Assembly: GCA_028023455.1 (NCBI GenBank)
Contig: JAQFVV010006833.1
Coordinates: 181,857-245,856, forward strand
Direction: 5' to 3'
DNA length: 64,000 nucleotides
From: Epiperipatus broadwayi
Lineage: Eukaryota > Onychophora > Udeonychophora > Euonychophora > Peripatidae
Below the pieces are notes generated by a model that was given only the letters and a program-made list of their open reading frames with translations, was not told where the DNA came from and searched no databases. The translations under genes and the position numbers were made by a program. Shown here in pieces: positions 33,322 to 46,641 of this stretch (its first letter is position 1; each line of letters opens with the position of its first letter).

Positions 33322-33945
33322 TGTAATGTACTATAGGTAATATAGCTTATGCATTCATACATATATATTGTAACATTTAATAACCACGAATGCATTTGTA
33401 TAATATTGTTAATAGTATTAATGTTTGTATTAGTAAAACACCATTACATGCGTACTTTGTATAATATTGTTGATAGTATTAAAGTTGTATTAATAAATAA
33501 TAACATTATGGTTGTATTTGTATAATAGTATAAAAAATATTATTTTGAACACATATTATAATGGCATGCTTGAATAACTTGATCATTACGTAATTAAAAT
33601 TTATTAAAATAGAATCAGACCATACATTATCATCCCAACCTTATGAATGTTGAGCACTAGAATTAATCCATGTCATTAAATTGGTCAGAGATTCCCGCCG
33701 CTGGAAGTTTTTGAATGGACTAAGTTGACTTTACAGGATTCCCAAATCTTTTATTTTGTATGCCTTTATGACATTACTAAATGTACATTGTAAATACAGA
33801 TTTAATAAACTATGTGATGAGTTTCTTTTCTCTTTCTTGTTATTCAATATATAATTTGATGCTACTTCAACTCAATCCCTAATCAGCAAAACTAATAGAT
33901 ACGACAGCATACAGTTGGTCATACCTGAACATACCACAAGCATCC
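33322..33945 (+). repeat. Gypsy-A 3' LTR
   Basis: It begins TGTAATG just after a purine tract and resembles 9135-9598 plus 29704-29825. It has a local duplication (TTTGTATAATATTG at about 33397 and 33458). Divergence from the 5' LTR is considerable, in keeping with an old outer element. The end near 33945 is approximate. Confidence 0.65.
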
Positions 33946-34792
33946 TCAATGTCCACTTAATATGCCTTCTAAAAGACCCCATATTAAAATTAATGCCTTT
34001 GAAAGCAGTAAATGACACTATATGAATTCATAGAAGCATGAACAGCCAATGAATATCAGTAGTGTCTAACAGATTATGTTTGGCATTAAAAATTATAAAC
34101 CTCCCTCTTCCTAAAAAAGTGGTCACTGTTCAATTAGTTAGTTATTTAGATACTAAAATATAAATTTGATAGTAACTTGGAAGTTACAAAATAATAGAAT
34201 TTTATTGATATATTGTTCATCAAAGATTAATTGATGTTTAGCAAATTACATATATTTAATATGAAAATAGTTATAATTTTTGTTCAGTTATAAACTATTT
34301 ATACAAAGTTTGACATTACATGTTACCCTTTTAATTCAGTTTATTTGAGCATCTAAATATTTAGAACTATATTTAATAACTTCTTAATTGTATTAAATAC
34401 AAGCGTAACTCAAAATATTTGCTATATTAATTGTAATTGAACCCTAGATAGCTCTGATCAAAATAGAATTATTATTCAGAAAATAAAGCAAGATATCTTG
34501 TTTTTCAAAAATCCATAGATTTGGTTTAAGTTGAAGTTCATTTTACTATTAAATAAAGGTTGGCTTGAAATTCCATAAATTTATTTAAAATAGTATAGAA
34601 AAATGCTTACAGAGACATTTTACTTTTAGTCCTTATTTATATTTATTCTTAACCTAAACATATCTTTAGCAAATTCAGTTAAGTTTATAATGGTTTCTAA
34701 AATAATATATGTATCTTATATTTGTTATTATTCACATAGAGACTAAAGTAATAATATTTTAATTTTTTTTAAAAATATAATAACAAAAAAAG
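33946..34792. other. AT-rich stretch, nothing recognised
   Basis: No open frame of interest and no repeat structure noticed. Confidence 0.5.
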
Positions 34793-35402
34793 TCCAATAG
34801 AAATAATTTCTTTTAATAATAGTAATAACATTATTTTAATCTATTTTGACTTCAATAAATTCAATAAAACTGAATTAGTTCTATTTGTTGAAACAATTGT
34901 TTTAATAAGCTTGTTACAATTATAACCAAACCATGTTAGATTGTTAATGTATGCATCTATGTTGTTTTTTCTATCTGCCTCATATTTGCATAGATTTTTG
35001 TTTCTATATAAGAAACATTCAAAGCCAGCCAGTTTGTGTTTTATTGAGACCTTTGAGATAGGATGAATGGGTCCCCTTATTTGTAAAGATTTTAGCTTCC
35101 TTTTTTATTTTTCTGGATAAAAGTCAGCAAGAGCTTAAGAATTGATGTATTGTTAATATTTAATTTAAACAAACATTATTATTATTTTTTTAAGACACTT
35201 GTTTCAACAAATAGAACTTAATTCAATTTCATTGAATTTATTGAAGTCAAAATAGATTAAAATAATATTATTACTATTATTAAAAGAAATTATTTCCATT
35301 GTTTTAATAAGAGTATGTTACAATTATAATCAAGCTCTATTAGATTGTTAATCTATGCAACTATGTTGTTTTTCTATCTGCCTCATATCTGCACAGATTT
35401 TT
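34793..35402. repeat. Duplicated segment with one part inverted
   Basis: Block A (about 34793-34905) recurs inverted at about 35205-35320. Block B (about 34905-34998, with TAGATTGTTAAT and CTATCTGCCTCATAT) recurs in direct orientation right after it (35320-35402). The order is A-B ... A(inverted)-B. This could be a duplication followed by inversion of A, or two copies of a flip-prone repeat. Confidence 0.75.
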
Positions 35403-35444
35403 AAATTTTACACCAATGTAAATAAAGTTAAAAACATTAATAAT

Positions 35445-35854
35445 ATGCCTAAAGCACGGTTAAGCCTTCCTTACATCCCTCATATTGCATATAACATTAG
35501 GAACATTTGAGCTAATAAATACAGGATTAGCTTTAGATCGTCGCCTTCTCTTAATAATTTGTTGAACAATACTAAAGACAAGATATCTTTTGAGCATGAT
35601 CCTCAAGTGGGCTATAAAATTGCATACTTATCTTTTCTGTAGCTCTGTGTATTATGGGGAATCCTCATGTAAATAGATTCACAGAACACTTGTATAATAG
35701 AGCTAAACAAAAGACTGAATATAGATCAATCTTTCCTGATCATGGACTTGTCATGGGTCACATGTTTGCTCAGAAAGAAATGATAGGAAAAGAAAGTACA
35801 AAAAAGGCTTGGGCAATTGCAAAGAATCCACATTCCATCAACAAAAATGATTAA
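35445..35854 (+). pseudogene. PLE fragment: thumb, linker and GIY-YIG end
   Basis: Frames in order give SLPYIPHIAYNIR (thumb, about 35460), RSSPSLNNLLNNTKDK (linker, about 35535-35585), a YYGESSCK stretch near the YIG region, and an open frame (35654-35854) with LYNRAKQKTEYRS and HGLVMGHMF resembling the GIY-YIG C-terminal helix. The linker matches the PLE at 12570-12824, so it is the same or a related family. Stops break it. Confidence 0.65.
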
Positions 35855-38589
35855 TGTATTCCATTGTCTGAAAAATGAAATATCTAATTGCCTTATTTGC
35901 ATGTTAAACCTCAATTACATATTATATCACATCAATTATATAAGCTTACCTATATTGCATAACTTTATTCAGCACTATGATTATGGAAGTGTTTTGCCAA
36001 AAGCTGGCTCAGTGCAATTAATTAGTTTGTTTATTAATTTATACATTTTCATCTGAACTCAAAGTCAATGAGTGCTTAAGAATTACATATTTTCATAAAA
36101 AGAGTTAGTATATTGAGATTTACAATATATCAATGAATCATAATTTTGTGTTTAAAATTATGAAAGCAAAACTTTTACATAATATTTTAAATAAAAAGAT
36201 ACATAAGTTGTTAGACTATAACTAGAAACAACTATCCATCATCAAATCACATATTTTGATTATTCAAAATATGCTATAATGAATTGGATATATTTCCTAC
36301 TAGAAATAATTAACATATTTTTCTGATGACACAAGAATTAGATAATAAAAAAATAATTTTTATTTTATAAGACAAATGCTAATTTAATTCAGGAAGTTGT
36401 AACTTTCTAAAAGGGTTAATTTCATTTCATTTAATGACTTTATAAATATTTTTTAAGAGTGCCATTTATTTATATTTTGTAAACAAACAAACTTTGAAAT
36501 GTGCTAAGTTATTTACCTAAGGAAAAGATATTCTGTTTATTTGTAGTTATATTTTGAACTATTTCCATAATCTACAATTAATGGTCAAATGTCTCAAAAA
36601 ATTCAACTATATTTAAACTTTTCAAATACTTTCAATGTTAGTAATAGCACCCAGGCTAATTATTAATAATTGAATATATTTGAAACATTTAAATAAATTT
36701 TGAATTTGTCTTAAGGCATTTAATAATTAATTCTAGATAATAAAAGTAGTCCAACATATAATTGCAAGTAAAATATCATCGTTACAAATTTTTAGACAAA
36801 CAATATAGTGTTTATATATAATTTCATCAATGCAGTATTTATACTAGTCAATTCTGTTAAATGAATTTATCATAAAAGTATAAGTTGTTCTTTTTGTCTA
36901 TTATATATTAAGGTTCTAATTTTCATATTGTATACATTTCTAAACAAATAAATAAAATGCCTATATTATAAAAAGGAATATAATTTAGAAAAATTTCAAT
37001 AGCAAGATATAATAAAAATCTTGTAAGTTTTCACTTTGTTATGAAAGTTATGAGGGACTTCATGTCTTTAAGTTGACCACCATTTATTAAAACAGACTCA
37101 TATATCTATTATAAATTTTGTCAATTTAAAAATATTTTTACTTTCATTGTAAAAGAAAAAAAATATGATTATTTGGAATTGTTGGATTAATTATAAAGAT
37201 GAACTGGAATAATAAATTACATATATAAAAAAATAAAGGGGAATATAAAAAAATTAATGAAGGAATACCTGATATTAAATATTAGTAGAAAATAGAAAAA
37301 AGTATAAAATATAAAAATTTTGTGCTAATATTTAAAATTTTTTTTTTGAAGATTATCATTTTAATTCTTATTGTGGACAACTCGGGCAATGCAATTCTAT
37401 ACAAGCAATCACTGATATATTCTATTATTATTTTTTAAAAAAGCAAATATAGAATATGTAATAAGTGGTGAAGTTTTAAATTTATGTGTTTATTTAAAAT
37501 ATATTGACAAATGAATGAAAAAAACCCCAACTATTTTCTTAAACTATTTCTCTAATCTTAAAAAAGAACTTAAAGTAAGAAATGCTGTGCATGTAGCTAA
37601 AGAATAGAAATGTGGAGGCAAAATCTCATTGTCTTTGATAGCATAAGAAGTTGATTAATGCCGTGAGAGCTCACAATATCTAGGACGTATACTATCTTAA
37701 GGGACTGAAAAAGGAAAATAAAATAAAAAGTCTATCAGAAATAGTAATTAGCCCTTAATGAATCAACATCTTATCTCACAAGGCAGCCTGAGGTACTTTG
37801 GTCAGGCACTGTTTATTTGATATTCATAATTAACTCATGTTTGAAGGTCATTCCACTATTTGCTCCCCATGGAATCCATCAGTATCTTAAGCACAGATTC
37901 TAATGTTTTTCTTTATGGACTTTAATTATTCTATAGTTACTATCATGATTATGTAAATGTTGTAAATAACTTTTTAAATAATTATATATATATATATATA
38001 AAAGCATCACCATTAATAAATATGTAACATTTCATATTTCAAATGCAATAATTAACATTTGCTTAACTTAAATAAGATTCAAAGTAATTTTTAAATTATG
38101 TTTGATGATGTTAGGATTTTAACAATTGAAGAGATAATTTTCCAAAACTGCAAATTTGAATTTCAGTATTTGCTTTCCAATTATTAACTAAGGCATAGCA
38201 TTTAAAAAATCTTAACTTCATATTTGTCTAAACTAAGAATACTTAATATAATAGCTATTTAGTTTTAAAGGATTTTATTATTTCATGTTATATTATAAAT
38301 TAATACTTAGGAAGGCAATAAAACCTGCAGTAGTCTTACAATTAGGAATATGTAGACTTACTTAATCATATATATTACATATTTACAAAAAATTATAAAT
38401 AAAAAAATGTTCTCTTTGGTAATACATCAGATTATTAGATATATCTTTCTAGTGTCATGGATGCAGTTGCATTATGGATCAGGTATCAGATTAAATGTGG
38501 GTTGAAATTTTTTCATCCCTTGCTCTGAGTGATTCTAATTTAATCCAGAAAGTGTTTTGTTGATTTCTAGAATCATTATTTATATATAA
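35855..38589. other. AT-rich stretch without recognisable genes
   Basis: Very AT-rich with short stops everywhere. A GC-richer patch at about 37600-37810 gives a faint LINE-like translation but nothing I can support. A (TA)n run lies at about 37983-38000. Confidence 0.5.
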
Positions 38590-39300
38590 AAAAAAAATAT
38601 ATCTTGTGCAACAAAGTGCATATAGAATAAATGTTGAAGCTCTAATTTTGGAGTGTATTACTTTTGAAAAGATTTAAATAGCTTTAATGTTGCAATTATG
38701 TATTTGAAATAGTCTTGGAATTTCTAAATGTATATTTTCAAAAGATTGACATTCAAAGAATAAATGAAATTGAATTTCTGGGTCTCTATGATAGAGTCCA
38801 CATTGAGAATTAACATTTGACAAAATCTTTTATATTTACAAAATGTAATCTTGGTAATGATTGTAAATTTAATTTTGATAAAAAATTGAAATATTTTGGT
38901 TCAAGTGACCAATGTTTGAATTTTCGAGACAATTGCTTCTTATTTATATTTAACATAGAGTCCTCGATATTATAATTTGAAGATGAGTATAATAAAGCAT
39001 AAAGATTAACAATAGTGGTATTTGTCTTCAGGCAGATGAAAATTTAAGTTATCAATGACTAGCAATGAGCAAAGCAGCAATTTTAAATAACCAGACATAG
39101 GTAGCAGCTTGTCTGTTGGAGTAATCTTGAATATATTTTTCAAATTTGTAAAAGATTTTGCACATGAAGATATAAGATTTATGATTTTGGAAATTTGAAA
39201 GATGTATTGAATGAAGACCTAAACCATTTTATATTAAGGGTTTTTGTAATTGTTTAATTGAGATATAGGCTACCCCCTCCCCAGAGTATTTTCCTGCATA
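38590..39300 (-). pseudogene. LINE C-terminal fragment (reverse strand)
   Basis: Read on the minus strand, 38830 down to about 38590 gives CGLYHRDPEIQFHY followed by polar residues, which fits the CCHC-type C-terminus after the reverse transcriptase in many LINEs. Upstream minus-strand sequence to 39300 looks like decayed coding DNA. No RT catalytic box is preserved. The call is tentative. Confidence 0.4.
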
Positions 39301-40482
39301 TGGTATATATGCAAGAAGAAAAAGCTTTTATATAAATAATTATGGGTGAATAATAAGATATTCTGGTTATTATTAGTAGATTAAATAGTGATGATTTTGC
39401 TTATAATTATATAATATAATTATATTACTATATAATAGCTATTTACTATAATAATTTATAATTGATTAAATCATTTGTATAATAAAAAAAAATGAGATGA
39501 GAAATAGAACAAAACAATTATATTAATAAAAAAGCTATTAGGCAAAAAAAAATAAAAAATCATTCATCTTAAACAAAAAAACAACAACTAGATATACATA
39601 GACAGAATTCAGATAAAGTCATACAATAAGCATAATAAAAGCTACAATTATAGCATCTTGCCTAAATTTTCCCAAGTACATCATTAAAAGAGTAATATAA
39701 ATAAAATAGACTAGTAAATAACAATTATGAAAAACAGACTGACATTTGAAAAATTGATTCCTCAAAGTAAATATTTACTTTTCCCAAGACGCTTCATTCA
39801 AAGATACAATAGTAATAACTCAATAAAAAAAATAGATATGTTATTTTGTCTAAGAAGATAAAGATAGAAATTTATTTGGAAAAGTCCTAATTTATAAGAA
39901 GTCTTTAAAAATTGATTTAGAAAAAAACATTAATTGAGTTAATTATTTCATCTGTCTTTACTTTTTATTAATAAATTGTTATTTATTTTTTGGCAGAATA
40001 TTTTTTCATTCATAAAATAAAAATTTCATAATATTAATATACAGAAGTTTTTCATAAATTTGAGTAGTCGCAGAGGAGTAGACCTAGAGCTTAAGATCGA
40101 TGCATCATGGCCCAACTCTGTCATTTCTGATGCTATTTGATTATTGTTAGTGCATAGTAAAATATATAATTAATAACAAATATCTTGCAAAAAAATTGTC
40201 AAACTAGATTATTGCCATTTACCAAAATAACTGGAATTTTTCAAAAAATAAAAAAAAAACTTTATAAAATGATTAAATGACTAAACATCACTGTATTTAC
40301 ATAAAATATTTTATAAATTTATGAACACATTAAATACAATATAATCTCAGGAAAAATAAGTTTTCTACATTTGTGAGTTTAATGATGTAATAGTAAATAT
40401 ATATAAATTATTGTTGATTTTTAATAATAAATGAGAAGTTATTGCATAAAATTGGAAGCCATAACATAAAAATAAATTTGCA
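39301..40482. other. AT-rich stretch, nothing recognised
   Basis: Only simple AT-rich sequence. Confidence 0.5.
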
Positions 40483-40860
40483 GATACAATATTACTGGGT
40501 ATTTGCATTATTCACATTTAGAAATAAATTTGATTTAATTAATAATAAATGTGAAAGTACTATAATTTAGAAAATGTTAGACAATTTTTTTTTTCAATAC
40601 TAACAGAAACATTTAAGTACTTCACTGTAAAGTGGGTATTGGTAATATGAACAGAGAGCATTATGAACAGAAGAGCTCTTTCCCATATAGAGAGCATTAG
40701 CAGAGGATATAAGTACTTGAATGTTTCTGTTAGTATTGAAAAAAAAAATACAGTACTATATAACATTTTCAAAATTATAGTACTTTCACATTTATTATTA
40801 ATTAAGTCAAATTTATTTCTAAATGTGAATAATGTAAATACCCAATAATATTTTTAGTAG
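40483..40860. mobile_element. Long hairpin element (MITE-like)
   Basis: The arm at about 40483-40625 is repeated inverted at about 40710-40860. Shared strings include TTCACATTTAGAAATAAATT, AATAATAAATGTGAAAGTAC and CAATACTAACAGAAACATT. The loop of about 85 bases is GC-richer and contains GAGCTC. No coding capacity. I saw no clean target duplication. Confidence 0.75.
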
Positions 40861-41639
40861 TAAAATAGTTTTAATAAATTATTTATTTTATAAATTAATA
40901 TAAAAAAATAAATATTTTATAAATTTTAAAGCATACCTCAGCCTGATGAAGAGCTCTTGCAATACATTCTAGAATAAATAAATAAATTGTACCAAGAGCA
41001 TTCTTATTCACTTTACACTAAAGCTATCTACTTTAAGCTTGAGTAACAATGAATAGCAAATAATAGTCTATAATAATTACACCCCCCCCCTTACTATCAA
41101 GATTACATTAGATAATTCTAAAGCAAGATGACTGAGAACTGTTCTTGGAAAACACATTAGCAATAAGTAGAAAAAATTACATGTTTGTTAGTATTAAATA
41201 AATTCCAGTATATTAAAATTTAATGTAGGAAAAAATAATGATAAAATCAGAATATTAAAAAACTGAAACATTTAAATTGTGCCCTCCCCCCAAAAAAAAA
41301 AATCATTTGTAATTTATTAGCATGAAATTATTTAAGGATAATGAAATATCCATATATATACCATTTTTTAAATAAATCAAAAATCTTTAATAAGTATATA
41401 TATTGAGCCGGATTGATTTCCGATTCAATGGTTTTATTACTAAAATTAAAAAGGGAAAACAACTTCATTTTCATTAAATGTCTAAGGCTCAATTTTTTTT
41501 ATTATTATTTAAAACACATACGCATTTATATTTTAAAAGATTATTTAATGTTTATAAAATTGATTGTAAAATAGTTTATTTTCACAGTCTGTTTTAATCA
41601 ATTTGATTAAAAACAGGCAAGCTTGCTAATTATATATTC
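40861..41639. other. AT-rich stretch with C-runs
   Basis: It contains CCTGATGAAG (about 40942), a PLE-tail-like string without the matching GAAAC, and a C-run near 41083. No gene. Confidence 0.4.
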
Positions 41640-43200
41640 CTGTTGCTTTTATTGTAATTATTTTTAAAGTTAATTCTAAAAAGCGGAGATTTAGTTTTGT
41701 ATTTGTTGTTTTTGTTTCAATTATCCCTGGTTGGAAGTCTTAAATTAGATTGAGCGGGAAATTAATATTTGCCCTGCCTGAAATATAGAATGGACACTAA
41801 TGAAAGTTTTTCGCGGAATAGCGAGGCAAGGATAGCCCGCCAATTTTCAGAGAGAGAGAGAGAGGAGATTCAGTATAGAAAGAGGACACTTGGATTATGA
41901 CCTTCTAAAAACTTAAATAATTATTGACAAACTTCGTTGCTGTGCAAGATGTCAAAATCCACCACTGTGAGTTTTGCCATCATTAGAATGTCTGGCTAAT
42001 TTAAAACAAAGGATGGACCCACGACTACCAGCTCTTCTTCAGCCATGCCATGAACCTCGAAAATAAACACTGCCTCTACCTTGCCGCTGTCAAAGGACCT
42101 GAAAGATGAACTATTATCAAAAGTGCGCACTCGTCACTAAATCACTAGGACTCTGTTTTACCGTAAACTAAACTTTTTCCTATTCTAGCCAGGGTAAATA
42201 AATTGCGTTTAATTAAATCTCCGCTCAATCGAATGATAAATATGTTTTAAAATGGTATTAATTGTTTTTTTAATTATTTATTATCTGTATGTACTCTTTT
42301 CTAGTATTTAAAGTGTGGCTTGCAATCTTAGTTTTAAGATTACAAGTTGGTTTGCAATTTTCGTTTATCAGAGGGTGCATTAGGAGATTGTATTTTATAT
42401 GTTTAATATATACCTGATTATTTCGATAACTATTACAAAACGCATTGGCAGTTTTCGTAGTCTTTATTTATTCACCTGCCCTTAGTTGTAAAATAAAGAA
42501 TCTTTAAGCATGTTTCATTTGCGCTGTTTGTGCAAACAACAAAATCTTTTTGCTGGCTATTTGTCAAGTTATTTCTTCGGGTTGTCTGAAAATAGTCTAT
42601 TTCTTTCTGGATTACGTAAGATCGTAATCAAGTATCTGTTGCTGTCTTGTAGGTGAGATCAACCACATTTACTTTGAATGTAGTATTATGTGCAGCAGTC
42701 CTGCGAGATTTTAACGACAGTAATTAGAATATTACTGCTCGAACGTTCGCGCTGGTTTCGTTGATTTCCGGCGGGACAGTAACTGTTTTATTATCTCTGA
42801 TTTAGGAAGCTAGAGTTGTTGTTTGTTTTTGTAATTTTACAACTGGCCAGCAAGAAGATATTACCCTAACCATTTCTTATATTTTAAGTGAGAGAATTTT
42901 GCTTCCAAAATGTTTAATGCCTTCATGTTTATCGTACTCTTGTGCACTCTCTGGTAAATACGCGTATGTTACTATAAGCCACTTTTGTATTCGTGGCTAG
43001 ATGTCTTCACTCTATTGCACAACTTTTAATAAAATTAATAAATTGTTTAAACTTAATTTGGCTGACATTTGTCTTTGTGCTTTGATTTCTCAACTGTCTA
43101 AACAATATTTAGGATATCTTGTTTCTTCCTGAGTTTAGTCCGGTGTGTTCAGGTTCGCATATCCTGTCCACCCTTAAAATAAATGTCTAGTTCCTATTTT
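41640..43200. other. GC-enriched block, possibly an LTR
   Basis: It is clearly richer in G+C than its surroundings and has an (AG)n run (about 41851-41865), an AATAAA (42061) and near its end TGGCACCCCAGTGG, faintly like a primer-binding site. This resembles the GC-rich R/U5 part of the long gypsy LTRs elsewhere in the window. No second copy or clear ends were found. Unidentified. Confidence 0.25.
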
Positions 43201-43225
43201 CGGTCTAGTGGCACCCCAGTGGTCA

Positions 43226-43640
43226 GTATATGCCAGGGGTCCCCAACCCTATGCCCGCGGGCATCATGGTGCCCGCAGACCATTTTAGGTGTGCCCACTG
43301 CTATCCGAACACGATAAAAAATTATTTATCTGATACAAATAAATTTAATTTTTAAAATTTGTTATAAATTATTGTATTATATTGTAATCAAATTGTAGGG
43401 CATACTATACTTTTACAGCATAAAAATATAAACGTTAATTATACGTTAAAATTTTATTTTTGAAATAAATATTTTTTAGTACATTATGTGCATTATTAAC
43501 AATATCCAACTATAAATTTACATTGAAAAAATAAATGGTGCCCGCCATCTGGTTGAAAAAAATAAAAGGTGCCTGCCACCTGGCCAATATTATAGAATGT
43601 GCTCTTAAGTACAAAAAGGTTGGGGACCCCTGGTATATGC
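43226..43640. mobile_element. Non-autonomous hAT (MITE), 399 bp
   Basis: It runs from 43234 to 43632 with perfect 15-bp inverted ends CAGGGGTCCCCAACC. It is flanked by GTATATGC on both sides (43226-43233, 43633-43640), an exact 8-bp duplication. No transposase. GC-rich TGCCCGC strings near both ends are typical of internal hAT sequence. Confidence 0.95.
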
Positions 43641-43681
43641 CAATCTCAAATATCTTTCTCCCGTTACAATATATATGTATA

Positions 43682-46641
43682 CTCTATATCAGCCATATTC
43701 AATCTTTTTCTTTCCTGGGTCACATTATTGTGTGCTATATCAAGCAGGCTGCAACATGCTATATAAGCGATGGGCAACCAATTGGTGTCATATGAAAAAA
43801 TATCTGACTTCTCAATTCATGCATGTCACAGGTTGTGGATCATTTTACTATATCTTAGAATTAACATATTAATAAAACGCAACACTTTTATTTGATATAA
43901 ATATTTATTTAAATATCAATGTGAGTTTTGATATTGAGATAAAGTTTTAACAATTTTAAATAAAACTGGTTTATAAATGGTACGTGCTACTCTTAATATA
44001 TTATCAAGGTGTGAATCAGTAAATCTGTTTCTATATACATTCTTCATATATTTCATTTTCGAATAAGGTGATTCACAAAGATATAAGATATATCGATGCA
44101 AACAATGTGAGCAACATTTGTGCACACTTTTGAGTTTTATATTTTTCAAGCACTAACTTCCAAAATTCCATATACTCCACTCCCTACCTTTTTTCTTTAA
44201 AAATAGCTTCCAAATTTGTGTCATTTTTAAATTCAACAAATTCGTCAAATAGCTTAACATAGTAATGTCCAAAATGCAGATAACTGAGTAATAGTTGCTA
44301 TTTCTAAGGGTCAGGGATTTTCTATAAGTAAGAGACAATTCTTAATATTTCTTAAATCTTAAAATCTACTTTTAAATTCTTTTCATAAGATAGATAAATA
44401 ATTTGCAATAATTACATAGATTTCTGAAGAAATGTCAATACCATCTTCCTTAGCATTTGTTAATGTTGGAAAATGATGAATTTGGTTTTGTATATCTTGG
44501 TAATAAATATTTAGCTTTTCTTCTAACACAAATACTTTGTCATTTGTGAAAGAATTTTATTTCATCTTGCAAATTAATATTAAGATCATAAAGTTTTTAT
44601 GTGATGTCACATAAAAAAGCTAAAAGACACTGTCAAGCTCATTATAAAGTTTACTGTTTTCTTGTAAAAATGAAATAATTTCATGACATAATAAAAAAAA
44701 AAGTGATCCAAAACTTTACCTCTGCTTAGCTATTGCACCAAAATATGCAAAAGTACATCACCATAATTACTATTTATTTCTTCCAAAAGATTTTTAAATT
44801 TTCTGTGGTTCAATTCTCGGGCTCAAATATAATTCACAATGTTTGTAACAGTTTTCATTACAGCATCTACTTTTTTAATGGATATATGTGCCCCCAAGTT
44901 TTCTTGGTGAATTAAACAATGAAATGATGAGATTTATTAGATTGTATTTCTTTTTTAATAGGGAAATAAATCCCTTTTTGGATCCAATAATTGAAGGACA
45001 TCCATCAGTGCACACGGAAATCAATTTTTTTATTTCAATATTATTTGTCTCCAGAAAAGTACAAATACTATTGAGAAAATCACTACCTCTATCTAGTTTG
45101 ATTTTTCATCGGAAGAAATTTCAGAAAATCTTCATAAATTGAATTCTGTTCTGTACACTAACTGATGAAAGTAGACATTGTGATGTTGCTGAAATGTCAG
45201 TCCTAGAATCAACAGCCAAACTAAAATATTTGCAGTTTTTCAAATTTTCTATTATATTATCAAAAATATGTTTTGCAATATTTTCAATACATCTAATGCA
45301 GATAGAACCTGACATTTGTAATTTCTTATTTTGTAATAATATTTAACTTTTATTATTAAATTTATCAAATAACATATTCGAAGCATTTATGAAACATTCT
45401 TTCACAACTTCAGCATCCGTAAACAGTTTCATATTTTTGTCAAGTATACAACAAATTTCATAAGATGCTCGTGTAACCGCTACTTCTTGTGAGATTGCCA
45501 CTGACAACATTTTGTTGTTGTTGCAATGATTTCTTGAAGAAAGCTAATTTTTCACTTCTTATTAAAGACCCATGAGCAAAAGTGTCATTAAACAATTTGT
45601 TTCATGGTATAATGATCAATATTATATTTTTTTAATGTGACACTTTTTCGACAAATCGAACACGCTGAATTTTTGTTATTTAACACAACAAAATATTCCT
45701 CTTCCCAGTTGTCTTGAAATATTCTATTTTCATCCGATAATTTTCATTTGTTGCCTGAAGTCATCATTATGGTGTTTAAATTATAGTTTGATATAAAATA
45801 TTACACATCTGTGTTTATTCTAATTCATGTATAAAACTAACATATTTCACCTTGCCTTCAAAAACACGGACTATTGGCAAATTGAATTAAAGTTTCAAAT
45901 TTCTGATTGGTCAATTATACAATCTGCAGTAAAGATATTTGTCTTTTTAAAATTATATTTGTTTTAGTTTAGTATCTAAAATGCAAACTCATAATTTGTC
46001 AGATTACAAAGAATATTTTAAAAAATTAATTTCTATTTACAATTGATGATAATAATCTAACATGGTCAAATTAAAATAAACACTATCCACTTATAAATTC
46101 CAACTGTAATTCATTAAATTCCTTATCAATATGTTTTAGTATAAAAGTAAATATTTTTTATTAAAATCTGAAAAACAAACAAGTGAGTTAAAAAGAAGTT
46201 TAGCAAATTATGTTTTTGTTTCGAATTCAAACAGAAATACAACTGTTAAAGTCATGGATTGGCACTCCCTTACAGAGAAAAGAAGAAACAACCAATCAGA
46301 AGCTTGAAAATACAGATTTACATCATTGTTATACCATTAAATTTAAATATTAATTTTTTACTCGTAAAAAAATATTGAAGGTGCTAAGCGGGTTGAGAAT
46401 GAGTACAAGCCGTATATGAAGATACTCGGGCACTTCTGGTGTAGACTTGGTAGGTTTTTCAGATCTGTGAAATTAAAAAAAAAAAGACAGATAACATTAT
46501 TAGTGCATCAATAAAAAAATCAATCGCACGTGGTTATTCGTTAATTAAGAAGAGAGTTGTCACATCTGTTAACCATCAGTCTATTGCTGGGCTGCACATA
46601 AAAGCTTGGTGGGCCGCAGGTTGAGTATGGCTGCTCTATAT
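43682..46641 (-). mobile_element. hAT transposon (hAT-2), 2.9 kb
   Basis: The element spans 43690-46633, with ends CAGCCATATTCAATC and (inverted) CAGCCATACTCAACC. CTCTATAT flanks both sides (43682-43689, 46634-46641). The transposase lies on the minus strand. It starts only 57 bases after the MITE ends. Confidence 0.95.
43906..45767 (-). pseudogene. hAT-2 transposase remnant
   Basis: On the minus strand two adjacent ATGs (45762-45767) open a frame with a BED-like start (FQDNWEEEYFVV, CSICRKSVTLKKYNIDHYTMK split by a later stop). A middle part (45121-45315) reads KYFSLAVDSRTDISATSQ, matching the first catalytic Asp region of hAT transposases. The C-terminal part (43916-44149) reads YSKMKYMKNVYRNRFTDSHLDNILR, cut here at neighbouring residues, and fits the dimerisation domain. 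Many stops and frameshifts. It resembles the GTF2IRD2/SCAND3-like hAT group but is not the same copy as hAT-1. Confidence 0.75.

Noticed and set aside
37600-37810. Faint LINE-like reading in a GC-richer patch
   Set aside because: No catalytic or finger motif, and too short to support a call.
40940-40970. CCTGATGAAGAGCTC, hammerhead-core-like
   Set aside because: No GAAA box follows at a suitable distance and no stem I or III can be drawn.
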